From positions 5,477,044 to 5,541,043 of the forward strand of contig NC_079206.1 of NCBI RefSeq assembly GCF_026745355.1: a stretch of 64,000 nt of DNA, given 5' to 3'. Positions 43,744 to 54,965 of the stretch are shown piece after piece. Both the position numbers and the translations under genes were made by a program. Numbering within the stretch: the first letter of the stretch is position 1; the number at the start of each line of letters is the position of its first letter. The DNA is from Beta vulgaris subsp. vulgaris (lineage: Eukaryota > Streptophyta > Magnoliopsida > Caryophyllales > Amaranthaceae). Under the pieces are notes generated by a model. It was not told the DNA's origin. It searched no databases and saw only the letters and a list, made by a program, of their open reading frames with translations.

Positions 43744-44599
43744 TGATAGGCGTGTTACCCATCCAACAAAGATAATACCTAACTAACCTCCTAATTATAT
43801 AGCAGGGCAGTCAACATCGAATCCACAGAGATAAACAGTATCAAACACTAAATATCTTAACTCAAATTAACTAAACATGTGACAAACAACGGTGAAAGGG
43901 ATGCTAAACTAATATTAACACTAAACTATAACAACTAGAAATAACACACAAGGTAAAATCAATCAATAAAAACGACTAGAATCAAGAAGTCTCACTAGCA
44001 TGAACGATGCATGAATAGTTTCGGTCCCAAAGAGAGATATCAATAGTGGAAAAGGAGTAATACACCCTAAAAATACCAAAGCCCTCTTCACGAGTACCTA
44101 TGGCTACTCTAAACAAGCAATCATACCTATTCCCTTATAATCATGCCAGAAAGAGACATTAAAAATGGCATCACAACAAATTCCTAGTAATCCTATCTAT
44201 TATTCCCATAGAGATATTCATACTCTTGATTGAATCAACACATCGATCTATATTCAACCCCCATTGACAACAAGACATAAGGAATCAATTCAAATTCACC
44301 TATCCTAGTATGATAACAAAAATAAGCACAATTCAACGAAGCAAGGATGATTAATCACAAGAAATTGGAGTTATGGGAATTCATGCATCAATCATTGCTA
44401 GGTTTCAACTTAACCCTAGACTATGGAACTACTCACTCATAGTTGAGATAACAAACCAATTGGAAAGTAAATAAGAACACATAACAATATAAAAAGGAGA
44501 GAATTGGAAAAACTTAGTCTTTTACTTGATTAAAATCGATCCAAAGTAGCCAAATTGTAGATCTCAAGGTTCAATAATGGAGTTTTTGCTCTCAAAAGC
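43744..44599 (-). mobile_element. LTR fragment, copy-2 counterpart of 25745
   Basis: Same LTR fragment as in copy 1 (starts TGATAGGCGTGTTACCCATC on the plus strand). It was therefore present before the large duplication. Confidence 0.8.
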
Positions 44600-44668
44600 C
44601 ACTAGTAGGAAAAGGACGATTTGCGTCGCCCAAGTGCGTCGCATGGAAGGCAAAACGACGCAAAAATA
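44600..44668. mobile_element. CACTA stub, cut at the duplication end
   Basis: Only the first 69 bases of the CACTA element (CACTAGTAGGAAAAGGACGA and two 'gcgtcgc' repeats) remain, preceded by the same AGC as in copy 1. Sequence similarity between the copies ends here, so the duplication breakpoint, or a later deletion, lies inside the transposon. Confidence 0.85.
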
Positions 44669-45195
44669 TAGTTATAATATTAATTCGACCTGTGAATGAT
44701 AGGTTACAGGTTTGAATTTCTCCTTTTCTTCTTTGTACGTTGTACTGCCTTCATAGTTCATATAGATAAAAGAAATACATTAATCCGGTCTATATACATT
44801 GGAGGTGTGTTAATCAACATAAAACATAAAACATAAGTGGTAGAAAGCATTAGCTTTATTTATTAACTTTATTACTAAAAATAATAATGACATTTTTTAA
44901 CAATTGATATATTAATTACATAAGGGTGTTTTAGGCATTTCAAGAAGAAACCAAGGTATGTCCGTTATAGAATAGATTGATGACTTTGTCAATCTCATGC
45001 GTAGCACATGTTATCACTAACATACCTACTATAGGATTGATATTAGTAGTGTTTTTTATTCACTCTTCTCATAGTTCAGGTAATAATATTAATAGTAACA
45101 AGGTCTTACAACCGAAACAAAAGTTTCATATAAAGCCAACCACCTACTGTATATATACAAATTTCATCACTTAATCACCATCCTCATATGTTATA
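44669..45195. other. no gene seen
   Basis: AT-rich sequence without a recognisable element. It could be part of a long first intron of the GPAT gene to the right, but no first exon is visible. TATGTTATA at 45187-45195 is the left target duplication of the next element. Confidence 0.5.
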
Positions 45196-45885
45196 GGGTT
45201 TTTTGTCAGAAAGGACCTAATAAAATACAAGTTTTGTGGGGAAAGACCTAATAAAATTTCTTTTGTCTAAAAGGACCTAATAAAATACTTTCGATTGTGA
45301 ACAGAAACCACTTTATAAATTTCCGGCCAAATTTACCATTTACCGGCGTTGACCCTTTCCTTTTACCCCTAGTTGACCTTTAATGTTCTATTTCTATTTT
45401 ACAGCACACAAATCCCTATTGAATCCCCCAAACTTAATGTTCACATTGACTTAACCTTCTCCTTCTTCATCTTTAATTTCAACTTCAACTTCTCAAATTG
45501 CGCTTTAACTTTCAATTTATCAGCCTTCATCAAAGCCATTTCTTGCTTTACCACCTTCAACTCATTCAATAAAAACTTCTTCTCATCAACAAGATTATTA
45601 ATTACAATTCGTTGCCATTCTGTCATCTCATCATCCACCCATCTAAAGAATTTGCATCCCCTTGGATTTAAAATAGGGACTGAACATTAAAGAGTCAAAT
45701 AGGGGTAAAAAAAAAGGATCAACGCCGGTAAATGGTAAATTTGGCCGGAAATTCATAAAGTGGTTCCTGTTCACAATCGGAAGTATTTTATTAGGACCTT
45801 TTTGACAAAAAAAAAATATTTATTAGATCCTTCCCCACAAAACTTGTATTTTATTAGGTCCTTTCTGACTAAAAAAATTAAACCC
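45196..45885. mobile_element. Mutator-like element carrying a GRF-type gene tail, TSD TATGTTATA
   Basis: The 9-bp duplication TATGTTATA is at 45187-45195 and 45886-45894. Long inverted repeats of about 170-180 bp form the ends: 'gtcagaaaggacctaataaa', 'gaaaccactttataaatttc' and 'ggccaaatttaccatttacc' on the left, each with its complement on the right. Between them lies a minus-strand coding-like fragment. No transposase is present. This is a Pack-MULE-like element, inserted about 135 bases before the GPAT exon. Confidence 0.9.
45441..45690 (-). pseudogene. captured GRF-zinc-finger-type protein tail with coiled coil
   Basis: On the minus strand the reading starts near 45690 with a decayed RGCKFFRWVDDE-like phrase, the usual end of a plant GRF zinc finger. 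It continues MDDEMTEWQRIVINNLVDEK and a lysine/glutamate-rich coiled coil to KEKVKSM at 45441. The zinc-binding half upstream is missing. Such small GRF plus coiled-coil proteins are common in plant genomes and often associated with transposons. Confidence 0.6.
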
Positions 45886-46029
45886 TATGTTATATAATAT
45901 CAATCCTATAGCATGTATGTGATGAAATCCCCAATCTCTAGCCCACCATTGGGAATCTCTCTTATATTTATTTTGCTTATGTATTAGAAGAAAAATATAA
46001 TCAAAGACACTGTGTTTACTCTATTGCAG

Positions 46030-46903
46030 GACAAACGCCATCCTCCTTTCATACATAAGCCATTAGAAGACAACCACCAAGCCAACCTCCCAGCTCCAGT
46101 AATATTTCATGATGGTCGACTTATTAAGCTGTCAAAACCAGTAACAGCGCCTCCTCATCTTACTATGGTTCCCCATCGGAATGATGCTTGCTATCATCCG
46201 CATACTGTTCTTCCTCTTGCTTCCACTATCGACAGCTGCATACATGATTAAGATAACGGCTTTTCGCGTGATTGTCAAAGGTAAACCCAAGTCCTCGCGG
46301 CCTTCGTCCTCGTCGTTGTCATCGACCGGTGTCCTCTATGTCTGCAACCATCGCACTTTCTTTGACCCCGTATTCATCGCAAGCACCCTTAATAGAAGGA
46401 TCGCCGCTGTCACTTACTCTCTTTCATCCATATGGGAGCCCTTTGCACCTATTCCTACAATTCGTTTATCTCGAAATCGCAACACCGACGAAGATAAGAT
46501 AAAACAAGAGTTAGCGAAAGGTGATTTAATAATTTGTCCTGAAGGAACTACATGCCGTGAGACTTTCCTCTTAAGGTTTAGTTCTCTTTTTGCGGAACTA
46601 ACTGATCAAATAGTTCCTGTTGCCGTAAATTTCCAAGCTTCATTATTCTACGCAACCACAGCTAGGGGATGGAAAGTTTGGGATCCAATTTTCTTCGCTA
46701 TGAATCCTACGTTGGTTTATGAGTTCACTTTCTTAGATAAACTTCCCATTGAGACAACTTGCTCCCATGGTAAAACCGCAATTGACGTCGCAAATTATGT
46801 GCAACGACTATTAGCTGCCACTCTCAAGTTCGAATGTACTAACTTCACAAAGAAGGATAAGTATAGGTTATTGGCAGGAAATGATGGCACGGTAGCACAT
46901 TAA
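46030..46903 (+). pseudogene. glycerol-3-phosphate acyltransferase, last exon, frameshifted
   Basis: Family: land-plant GPATs transfer an acyl group to glycerol-3-phosphate for cutin or suberin, at the ER. The exon begins at 46030 after an intron-type end 'ctattgcag', first as DKRHPP and [20 protein letters not shown]. An extra base near 46155 shifts the frame. The rest (open from 46181, 240 residues) has a membrane segment, NHRTFFDP with the catalytic H-x4-D (57-62), [11 protein letters not shown] and [17 protein letters not shown]. It ends [20 protein letters not shown]. The first exon with the N-terminal phosphatase-like domain is not in the preceding 1.3 kb. I therefore call it a truncated copy or a gene with a distant exon. 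An assembly or sequencing error could explain the frameshift. Confidence 0.8.
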
Positions 46904-47034
46904 TCCTACTTTTTTTTATTTTTTGTATCTAATGGAACAGGAATAAGCATTTTGCAGTTCACTAATTAAGTGTGTACAAACTTTATATTTTGTTTTGTCC
47001 CGAAAGGAGGTGAATTTGATAAATAAATATTTTT
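46904..47034. other. GPAT 3' flank
   Basis: A likely 3' untranslated region ('aggaataagcattttgcagt', T-rich). The duplicated segment starts at about 47035. Confidence 0.5.
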
Positions 47035-47150
47035 TATTTGATTCTATTGAAAGATCTGATCCAGTGAGTTTTATATATTCTATATTTCATGGGTTTCCCT
47101 CGGCGTGAAAATCATGTCAAAAAATGTACATTACATCATATTGTCACTAA

Positions 47151-47530
47151 GGTTATGTTTCACAACACTGTCTGAAATGGAGCTGAAATTGATAAAGTGT
47201 CTGAAACTGATTAGGTAGCAGATGAAACTGTTAAGGTGGTAAAACTGATAAGTTAGCTGATTGCATAACCTGTTTGGTAAAATTATTTATGACTGTAGCT
47301 GAAATATCTTTTTAGGCTTAAAAATATAAAAACAAAATATATTTTTAGACTTAAAAAGATAAAAAGAATATAAAAAAAAAAGAAAAAAAAATCAACACCT
47401 GATCTCAGACGCTATATTTTACTCCAACTTAATTTCAGACAAATTTTGGACCATCACTAATCATATAAGGTGACTTAAAATTATAGTATCTTATCATTTA
47501 AGTCATCTGAAATACTTCCCCAAAAAGAGC
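47151..47530. mobile_element. MITE, 380 bp, TSD TAA or CTAA
   Basis: It is present only in copy 1. Copy 2 reads 'gtcactaaatgtcgtg' without it (near 55092). CTAA lies on both sides (47147-47150 and 47531-47534). The ends are weak inverted repeats ('ggttatgtttcacaacact' against 'aggctctttttggggaagt'). This size and target suggest a Tourist/Harbinger-type element. Confidence 0.75.
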
Positions 47531-48538
47531 CTAAATGTCGTGAACCTATTGTTGGATGCATGTGTCTAGTGGCGGGTGGGGGTGGTGGATTTGGTTTTGA
47601 GGGGAAAGTTAAATTAAAATAATATGTGCAAGAAGTACTTTTTAATATTATCTTAGTAAGGTTGATCGTAAAAGTAACAAAAGTTATATTTGAGTATCCA
47701 AACTGCAACTTTTGCAATTTGAAAACTAAATTGCAACTTTGGACAAAGCTTAGTACCCAACTTTGCACTTAACTCAATGTAGGAGTATGTAGTTGCTCAT
47801 TGATAGTTATAAAAGTAATATTCAATATATGTTTATTCAATTAATTTTAGGTAGATGTAATATTTTGTTGGATTTCAACTCCAACTTATGAGTCAACTGA
47901 TGGTTTGGGCTTGCTGACATTATTATTTGAACTAATAGATCACACAATAACCAATTAAATTAGATAAGAAAAAATTAGCTTGTAACGGATTTTAGTTCGT
48001 CTTTATATATATGTAGCATTATTTCGTAGTGAAAGTGGATTGTATCTTATCATAAATAATGAGAAAGATTATGGGTACTAAGAAAACCAATAATAGAATC
48101 AATATCTTAATTTATCGAAATTCTTGAGTGTAATTGTTACACCATAAGTTATGGTGTAATGACCCATTCACACATGTGAAATCCCCAACCAAACCTCCCT
48201 CCTTTTTTCACTCTTCTACGGCTACCTTTCAATTTCGGCAACAGTTAGGTTTCCTACGCCATCCTCGACAAGCTCATCGCGCCACCTCTTGCTTCATTCT
48301 TTCGACTTTCTCTTTTTGATCAACTCCACCGTCCCGTGAGCCAGTGAGCCTGTTACGATTTCGTTGATGTTGTAAACTGAAGGTTGTTGTTGTCGAGGTA
48401 GAGGTAGAGCCAGAGACGGGTGAATCGGAAGTGATGTTGTGTCATTTTACCGACTATACCCGATGAATTGGACTGGTAGGCCCCAAACCAGCGACTTTAC
48501 AAGTCACATCTGAATGATGTGTGGGTAGATAGGGAAGG
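47531..48538. other. duplicated non-coding stretch
   Basis: No gene. It contains 'gtgtaattgttacaccataa', an 18-base near-palindrome at about 48130-48150, kept in copy 2 (about 55711-55729). Confidence 0.5.
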
Positions 48539-49870
48539 TGTTAAAAATACTAAGCTTCAAAAATATAAAAACAATATAATCTAGAAAAAAGCACTGGAAA
48601 AATCTAGTAGGAGATAATGTGGAAATATCTACCTAAAATTATCTAATTCAATAGAAGTAGGAATTATGTCGGTTTAGCGTGCTATAAATACAAGTGGATG
48701 TAAGCAAGACGTAAGTGAATCAAAAGAAGCACTACTTTAAGTGTTGCTCTGTCTCTCCTCTAATCTCCCTAACTACACTAAAATATAAGAAACACAAACC
48801 AAAATTGCACCGCGTCTTCGCTAATTTCCAATAGTGGTATCAGAGCAAATTTTCCAAAGCCTCACTACTTTAGCCAAACACATCAACCTAACACACAACA
48901 TAGATTATAATGGCACTCAATAATTCAACTTTCACAAATCCTATTTTTGGGGGAGAAAATTATGACTTATTTCTAGAAAATTAAGGTGAAGACAATGCGC
49001 AAGGTCATATGATTTGTGGAGATATGCTATATATGAATGGATTTACAGAGTATGAGTGTGAGACTAATTTAATAAAAGCACAAAAGAAGCTACTTGAGGA
49101 AGATCAAATGAAGGATGCTAAGGTGTTGTATCTCATAAAAAATGGAATTAATGATACAATATTCCCAAGAACATTAAGTTCTAACACGACAAAGGAGGCT
49201 TGGGAGATCCTAAAACAAGAATTTCAAGGATACAGCAAGGTAAAAAGTATCGAACTTCATTAAGAGAATTTGAAAACTTAAAAATAAAAGAAGGGGAATT
49301 AATCAAAGATTATTTTTAAGGTAATAGAAACAATGAATCAATTAACCTCATATATATGGAGAAGGAATTTCTGATGAAAATATTGTGAAGAAGAATTTAT
49401 TAAGTTTAGCGAATAAATATGATAACATTGTTTAATTTATTATTGAAGAAACAGGGTATATATAAAAATATAATAGTGGAACAACTTATAGGATCCTTGG
49501 AGTCTCGTGAACAAAGGAAAAATCGTCATATTAATTAAGAAGTAGTTGAGACTGCTCTTGTAGCAACATTTAAGAAAATGCCTAAGAGGAATGTTGAGGA
49601 TGAAGACGAAGAGAAGTCATCCAAAGGTATGAATCAAAAACTTTGTTGCAACATTTGCAAAAAGACTAACCATGATACTGCAGACTGTTGGCATTAAGGG
49701 AAGCCACAATGCTGAAAATGTAAAATATTTGGTTATATAAAAAAGAATTTTAGGATCAAGAAAAACAATGAAATTTCCAATTTTAGTAATGAATATCAAG
49801 AAGAAACTTTATATTGGAGAATATTGTTTTTTGAAGTTTGCTAATGACAAGTGCATTGGCGAGGAGGGTT
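48539..49870 (+). mobile_element. decayed Copia element: 5' LTR and gag remnant
   Basis: A 292-bp LTR (48539-48830, TGTTAAAAATAC...TTTCCA) is followed by the primer-binding site TGGTATCAGAGC (48835-48846) and a broken gag. The gag starts at about 48910 (ALNNSTFTNPIFGGENYD). It has an open part at 49009-49263 (KNGINDTIFPRTLSSNTTKE) and a knuckle-like CCNICKKTNHDTADC near 49650-49690. Stops break the frame many times. No pol region remains. Confidence 0.8.
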
Positions 49871-50145
49871 GATGACATGAGCACCTACAACAACAAAAAT
49901 TTGTAGAACAAATACTTTGAGCGATGGCTGGTTACACGAGCATTAGTAAGATAGTCGGTAACATGAATAATTTTGGACTTAATTGGACTGTTTTATTTTC
50001 TATCGATGGTTGAAATAGTACAATAACTATATGAAGAATTGCTACACATGGTCATACTCATAGAGATGTAAATTACTAGTTCAATTTTGTTTGGATAGTT
50101 TAGGGTGGAATTACTACAATAACTTTTGTAATTGTATGTAGAATA

Positions 50146-50437
50146 CTCCCACCGTTTCTTTTTGATTTACACATTTTCCTTTTTAGTCTGTTTCTTTTTA
50201 ATCTACACACCGTTGTTTTTTCTATTTTTGGTAACATATCACATCTACTTTCTCCTCTTTTTACACCCCATATCATTCACTTTTTAATATTTTAACCCAG
50301 CACTCTTTTCAGTTTCTTTCTCACACTTTTCAGTTTGTCTTTCCACCTTTTCAGTTTCTCTCTCATACTTTTGTACTTCCTCCTTGGTTCTCCCTCAAAG
50401 TGAAGTGGGTAAATTAATTAAAAAGAAACGGAGGGAG
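50146..50437. mobile_element. Stowaway-like MITE, copy 1
   Basis: The left end CTCCCACCGTTTCTTTTTGA and the right end complement CTCCCTCCGTTTCTTTTTAA are inverted repeats flanked by TA. This is the classic plant Stowaway end. The counterpart is at 58119-58396. Confidence 0.9.
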
Positions 50438-50902
50438 TATATAATTTATATATCATTTGGTCTCAAATAATAATATACTCTACTTTCTTCATAATTGTCT
50501 CTTAATATTTCTCTGTATATTTATGTGTAGAATTAGTTAAGAGATTATTAAGTGAAAAGCTTCCAAAATAAAAAAAATAATACTATAGAACATGTAGGTG
50601 GTTACGAGCAGGTTGCTAAGATGAAAGAATGGAGTTTGGGCGATGAAGTTGAAAACATGTTGGACAAGAACCCAATGTCGCTAAGGAGTATTGTTGCACA
50701 AACATAGAATTTTGTGGCCCAAACAAAATATTATGGGCGAGCAAAGTAGTTTTGTTGCACAAAAATAGTATTGACAAGTGACAACGAGTTGGCTCGATGC
50801 CCATACACCACTTTACTACATGGGGGACGGGGCTATAGCGACAGATGTTCCTGTGAACCCTATCACTGGGTACCAGACAGGCTTCAAATGCCCGACCTAT
50901 CA
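50438..50902. other. duplicated non-coding stretch up to Gypsy junction
   Basis: No gene. Similarity to copy 2 continues to about 50840 ('ctacatgggggacggggcta'), then switches to Gypsy-derived sequence. Confidence 0.5.
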
Positions 50903-51480
50903 TCAACTTCTCAAAAGTTGATAGTACAATATGTTCGCAGAACTTCCTCCATCAACAAGGATTCTATGAATCAAACAGTTTGATACTTTCAACGTGACCA
51001 CCAGAGGGTCATCGTGGCGGTAAACAACATGCTCCACGTCCTCTACTATGAAGGACATAGCTGGCATTGTTGGTGGTCTCCTCCACTGCATACTTTCATT
51101 AAAGTTAACTGCATGCTTGAATTCTTTCAAGCTTGCTTTTGCTCCGTTCACGCTTCCCCCATGAATTGGACCGCCACTAATCACATGGATCTCACTGATC
51201 CGCGACTGAACATTCTGGTTAGTTGGCTTGAACAAGTCTCTGTTCCGCGTCTGAGCCTTATACTGGCTAAAATATCCTCTTCTCAGTTTATCCTCCAAGT
51301 TATCCTTCAGATGCCGACAATCTTCGGTCAAATGTCCGTGATCTCCGTGGAAATCACACAACTTGATCTTGTCGCGGTTTTTGTGGAACATTTTTGGTCG
51401 CTGCCATTTGTCATTGTCTTTTATTCATCAAGTATATCTGACTCTTGGAACATGAGGATTTCCACGATAGATCACTCTTA
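50903..51480 (-). pseudogene. Ty3/Gypsy (Tat-like) gag-protease fragment
   Basis: The frame encodes the gag end CDFHGDHGHLTEDCRHLKDN, a knuckle-like motif common in Tat-type Gypsy elements. The linker follows, then the protease start HDDPLVVTLKVSNCLIHRIL with VDGGSSANIL, where the catalytic Asp is kept (DGG in place of DTG/DSG). The fragment stops at 50903, and RT and integrase are missing. It forms the left end of the tandem array. Confidence 0.8.
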
Positions 51481-54400
51481 CTTCTTTCAGAAGCCAATGA
51501 TTACAACTACAAGATTATACCTCAAAAACAGTAGTGAAGAGTCAACATTAATACAGTGGCTCAGATTAAGCCACAAGTGCCCAGCTTTAACGGGTCTCCA
51601 AAGGTTACCGAATTCATCAGTCAGATCATCACCTTCAACATAATCATCTGATAACTTATCTAACAATGTTACCATATTCGGATTCAATGATTGATACCGT
51701 GTCAGAAAAAAACTTAACATAATCAAAGTCCTAAAGCATCGCCTATTCACCGTGTTTTTTGTATTCATGTCTGACCAAACCAAGCGGATCTTTGATGTAT
51801 ACAAGATCTATCCAACTCGCTCGATAGATTGCATCATCACTTCTATTCATCCATAGAGATAGAGAATATTGCAGAAGAGTTGAAAGTAGAAGGTTGCGGA
51901 GGAAATATATCCTTTATCAAAGGCTTTTGGAGATTTAAACTCGTCTCCAAAAGTTTATATGCCTCTTTTGTTGACTCACTTTCCCAAAAAACAGTTTGAG
52001 GAATTTGCAGAGCTAAGATGTACAAGAATTCTACGGAACCAGAACCACTGCTACTACTTGATGCATCTTTGACAACCAGTTTTGCTCTAGTCACCTTGAT
52101 CCATCAGTTTTCCATAGGCACAAGTTTGGGAATGGGAAGTCCATAAAAATATTGTAAAATTAATTTTTCCATGAAAATTATGTAAAAGCCGGAAAAGAAA
52201 ATTATTCGTGATTTGGATTAAAAATCAAAATTTCAAAAAATGCGGACCAAATATTTATTTTTGGTCTGGACCAAAAATCAAACATTCAAAAAACTTGAAC
52301 CTCATTAGGGCCCTAATTAATTACCATGAGTCAACAAACCCATATCACTGCAAAAATTAGTGGAAGCATCGCCCTCAACAGAATCATCTGATAACTCATC
52401 TAACAAAGTTACCAGATTCGAATTCAAGGATTGATATTGTGTCAGAGAAAAATCAACATAATCAAAGTCCGAAAGCATGACCCACTCACCATGTTTTTTG
52501 TATTCACGTCTGACCAAACCAAGCAGATCTTTGTTATGGTCATATTTCCAATCTCACTCGATGGATTGCATCATACCTTCTCTTCATCCATATTATAGAG
52601 ATAGAGAATATTGTAGAAGAGCTGAAAGTAGAAGGTTGCGGAGGAAATCACATGGATCTCACTGATCCGCGACTGAACATTATGGTTAGTTGGCTTGAAC
52701 AAGTCTCTGTTCCGCGTCTGAGCCTTATACTGGCTAAAATATCTTCCCCTCAGTTTATCTTCCAAGTTATCCTTCAGATGCCGACAATCTTCGGTCAAAT
52801 GTCCGTGATCCCCGTGGAAATCACACAACTTGATCTTGTCGCGGTTTTTGTGGAACATTTACTTTGGTCGCTGCCATTTGTCATTGTCTTTATTCATCAA
52901 GTATATCTGACTCTTGGAACATGAGGATTTCCACGATAGATCACTCTTACTTCTTTCAGAAGCCAATGATTACAACTACGAAGATTATACCTCAAAAACA
53001 GTAGTGAAGAGTCAACATTAATACAGTGGCTCAGATTAAGCCACAAGTGCCCAGCTTTAACGGGTCTCCAAAGGTTACCGAATTCATCAGTCAGATCATC
53101 ACCTTCAACATAATCATCTGATAACTTATCTAACAATGTTACCATATTCGGATTCAATGATTGATACCGTGTCAGAGAAAAAACTTAACATAATCAAAGT
53201 CCTAAAGCATCGCCTACTCACCGTGTTTTTTGTATTCATGTCTGACCAAACCAAGCGGATCTTTGATGTATACAAGATCTATCCAATCTCGCTCGATAGA
53301 TTGCATCATCACCTTCTATTCATCCATAGAGATAGAGAATATTGCAGAAGAGTTGAAAGTAGAAGGTTGCGGAGGAAATATATCCTTTATCAAAGGCTTT
53401 TGGAGATTTAAACTCGTCTCCAAAAGTTTATATGCCTCTTTTGTTGACTCACTTTCCAAAAAAACAGTTTGAGGAATTTGCAGAGCTAAGATGTACAAGA
53501 ATTCTACGGAACTAGAACCACTGCTACTACTTGATGCATCTTTGACAACCAGTTTTGCTCTGGTCACCTTGATCCATCAATTTTCCATAGGCACAAGTTT
53601 GGGAATGGGAAGTCCATAAAAATATTGTAAAATTAATTTTTCCATGAAAATTATGTAAAAGCCGGAAAAGAAAATTATTCGTGATTTGGATTAAAAATCA
53701 AAATTTCAAAAAATGCGGACCAAATATTTATTTTTGGTCTGGACCAAAAATCAAACATTCAAAAAACTTGAACCTCATTAGGGCCCTAATTAATTACAAC
53801 GAGTCAACAAACCCATATCACTGCAAAAATTAGTGGAAGCATCGCCCTCAACAGAATCATCTGATAACTCATCTAACAAAGTTACCAGATTCGAATTCAA
53901 GGATTGATATTGTGTCAGAGAAAAATCAACATAATCAAAGTCCGAAAGCATCGCCCACTCAGATCACCATGTTTTTTGTATTCACGTCTGACCAAACCAA
54001 GCAGATCTTTGTTATGTACAATATTTATCCAATCTCACTCGATGGATTGCATCATCACCTTCTCTTCATCCATATATAGAGATAGAGAATATTGTAGAAG
54101 AGCTGAAAGTAGAAGGTTGCGGAGGAAATCACATGGATCTCACTGATCCGCGACTGAACATTATGGTTAGTTGGCTTGAACAAGTCTCTGTTCCGCGTCT
54201 GAGCCTTATACTGGCTAAAATATCTTCCCCTCAGTTTATCCTCCAAGTTATTCTTCAGATGCCGACAATCTTCGGTCAAATGTCTGTGATCCCCGTGGAA
54301 ATCACACAACTTGATCTTGTCGCGGTTTTTGTGGAACATTTGCTTTGGTCGCTGCCATTTGTCATTGTCTTTATTCATCAAGTATATCTGACTCTTGGAA

Positions 54401-54965
54401 CATGAGGATTTCCACGATAGATCACTCTTACTTCTTTCAGAAGCCAATGATTACAACTACGAAGATTATACCTCAAAAACAGTAAGTGAAGAGTCAACAT
54501 TAATACAGTGGCTCAGATTAAGCCACAAGTGTCCAGCTTTAACGGGTCTCCAAAGGTTACCGAATTCATCAGTCAGATCATCACCTTCAACATAATCATC
54601 TGATAACTTATCTAACAATGTTACCATATTCGGATTCAATGATTGATACCGTGTCAGAGAAAAATTAACATAATCAAAGTCATAAAGCATCGCCTACTCA
54701 CCATGTTTTTTGTATTCACGTCTGATCAAACCAAGCGGATCTTTATTGTATACAAGATCTATCCAATCTCGCTCGATAGATTGCATCATCACCTTCTGTT
54801 CATCCATAGAGATAGAAAATATTGTAGAAGAGTTGAAAGTAGAAGGTTGCGGAGGAAATCTCCTTTATCAAAGGCTTTTGGAGATTTAAACTCGTCTCCA
54901 AAAGTTTATATGCCTCTTTTGTTGACTCACTTTCCAAAAAAACAGTTTGAGGAATTTGCAGAGCT
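51180..54965 (-). repeat. tandem array, 1.47-kb unit, about 2.6 copies
   Basis: Units start at about 51182, 52650 and 54131 (phrase 'cacatggatctcactgatcc'), a period of about 1470-1480 bp. Each unit joins a Gypsy gag piece to sequence of another kind: a coding-like block (DEFGNLWRPVKAGHLWLNLS), a second block (TRAKLVVKDASSSSSGSGSV, ESESTKEAYKLLETSLNLQK) and a spacer rich in 'ggaccaaaaatcaaa'. Within a unit the block YQSLNxNxVTLLDxLSDDxVEGD occurs twice, so there is an older inner duplication. The unit junction 'gcggaggaaat/cacatgg' is the same each time. The third copy is cut at about 54965. I do not recognise the non-Gypsy protein. Confidence 0.8.

Larger units (their letters stand above)
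33796..44668 (+). repeat. large direct duplication, copy 2 (A2-B2 block)
   Basis: Copy 2 starts at 'ctgtattaccttcacgatta' (matching 11836) and ends inside a CACTA element after 'acgacgcaaaaata'. It lacks the LINE of copy 1 but holds a Copia element (36116-41427). At the LINE position it reads uninterrupted 'attgaaagcgtttaaacc' (about 35954-35971). The aligned parts differ by scattered single bases and short indels. Confidence 0.9.
47035..50840 (+). repeat. 3.7-kb segmental duplication, copy 1
   Basis: It matches 54978-58658 plus 63376-63520 in the same orientation. Both copies hold a decayed Copia element, a Stowaway-like MITE and the phrase 'atgttggacaagaacccaat'. Copy 1 alone has a MITE at 47151-47530. 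Copy 1 lacks about 454 bases present at 57508-57961; the missing part is bounded by the repeat AACATG. Confidence 0.85.
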
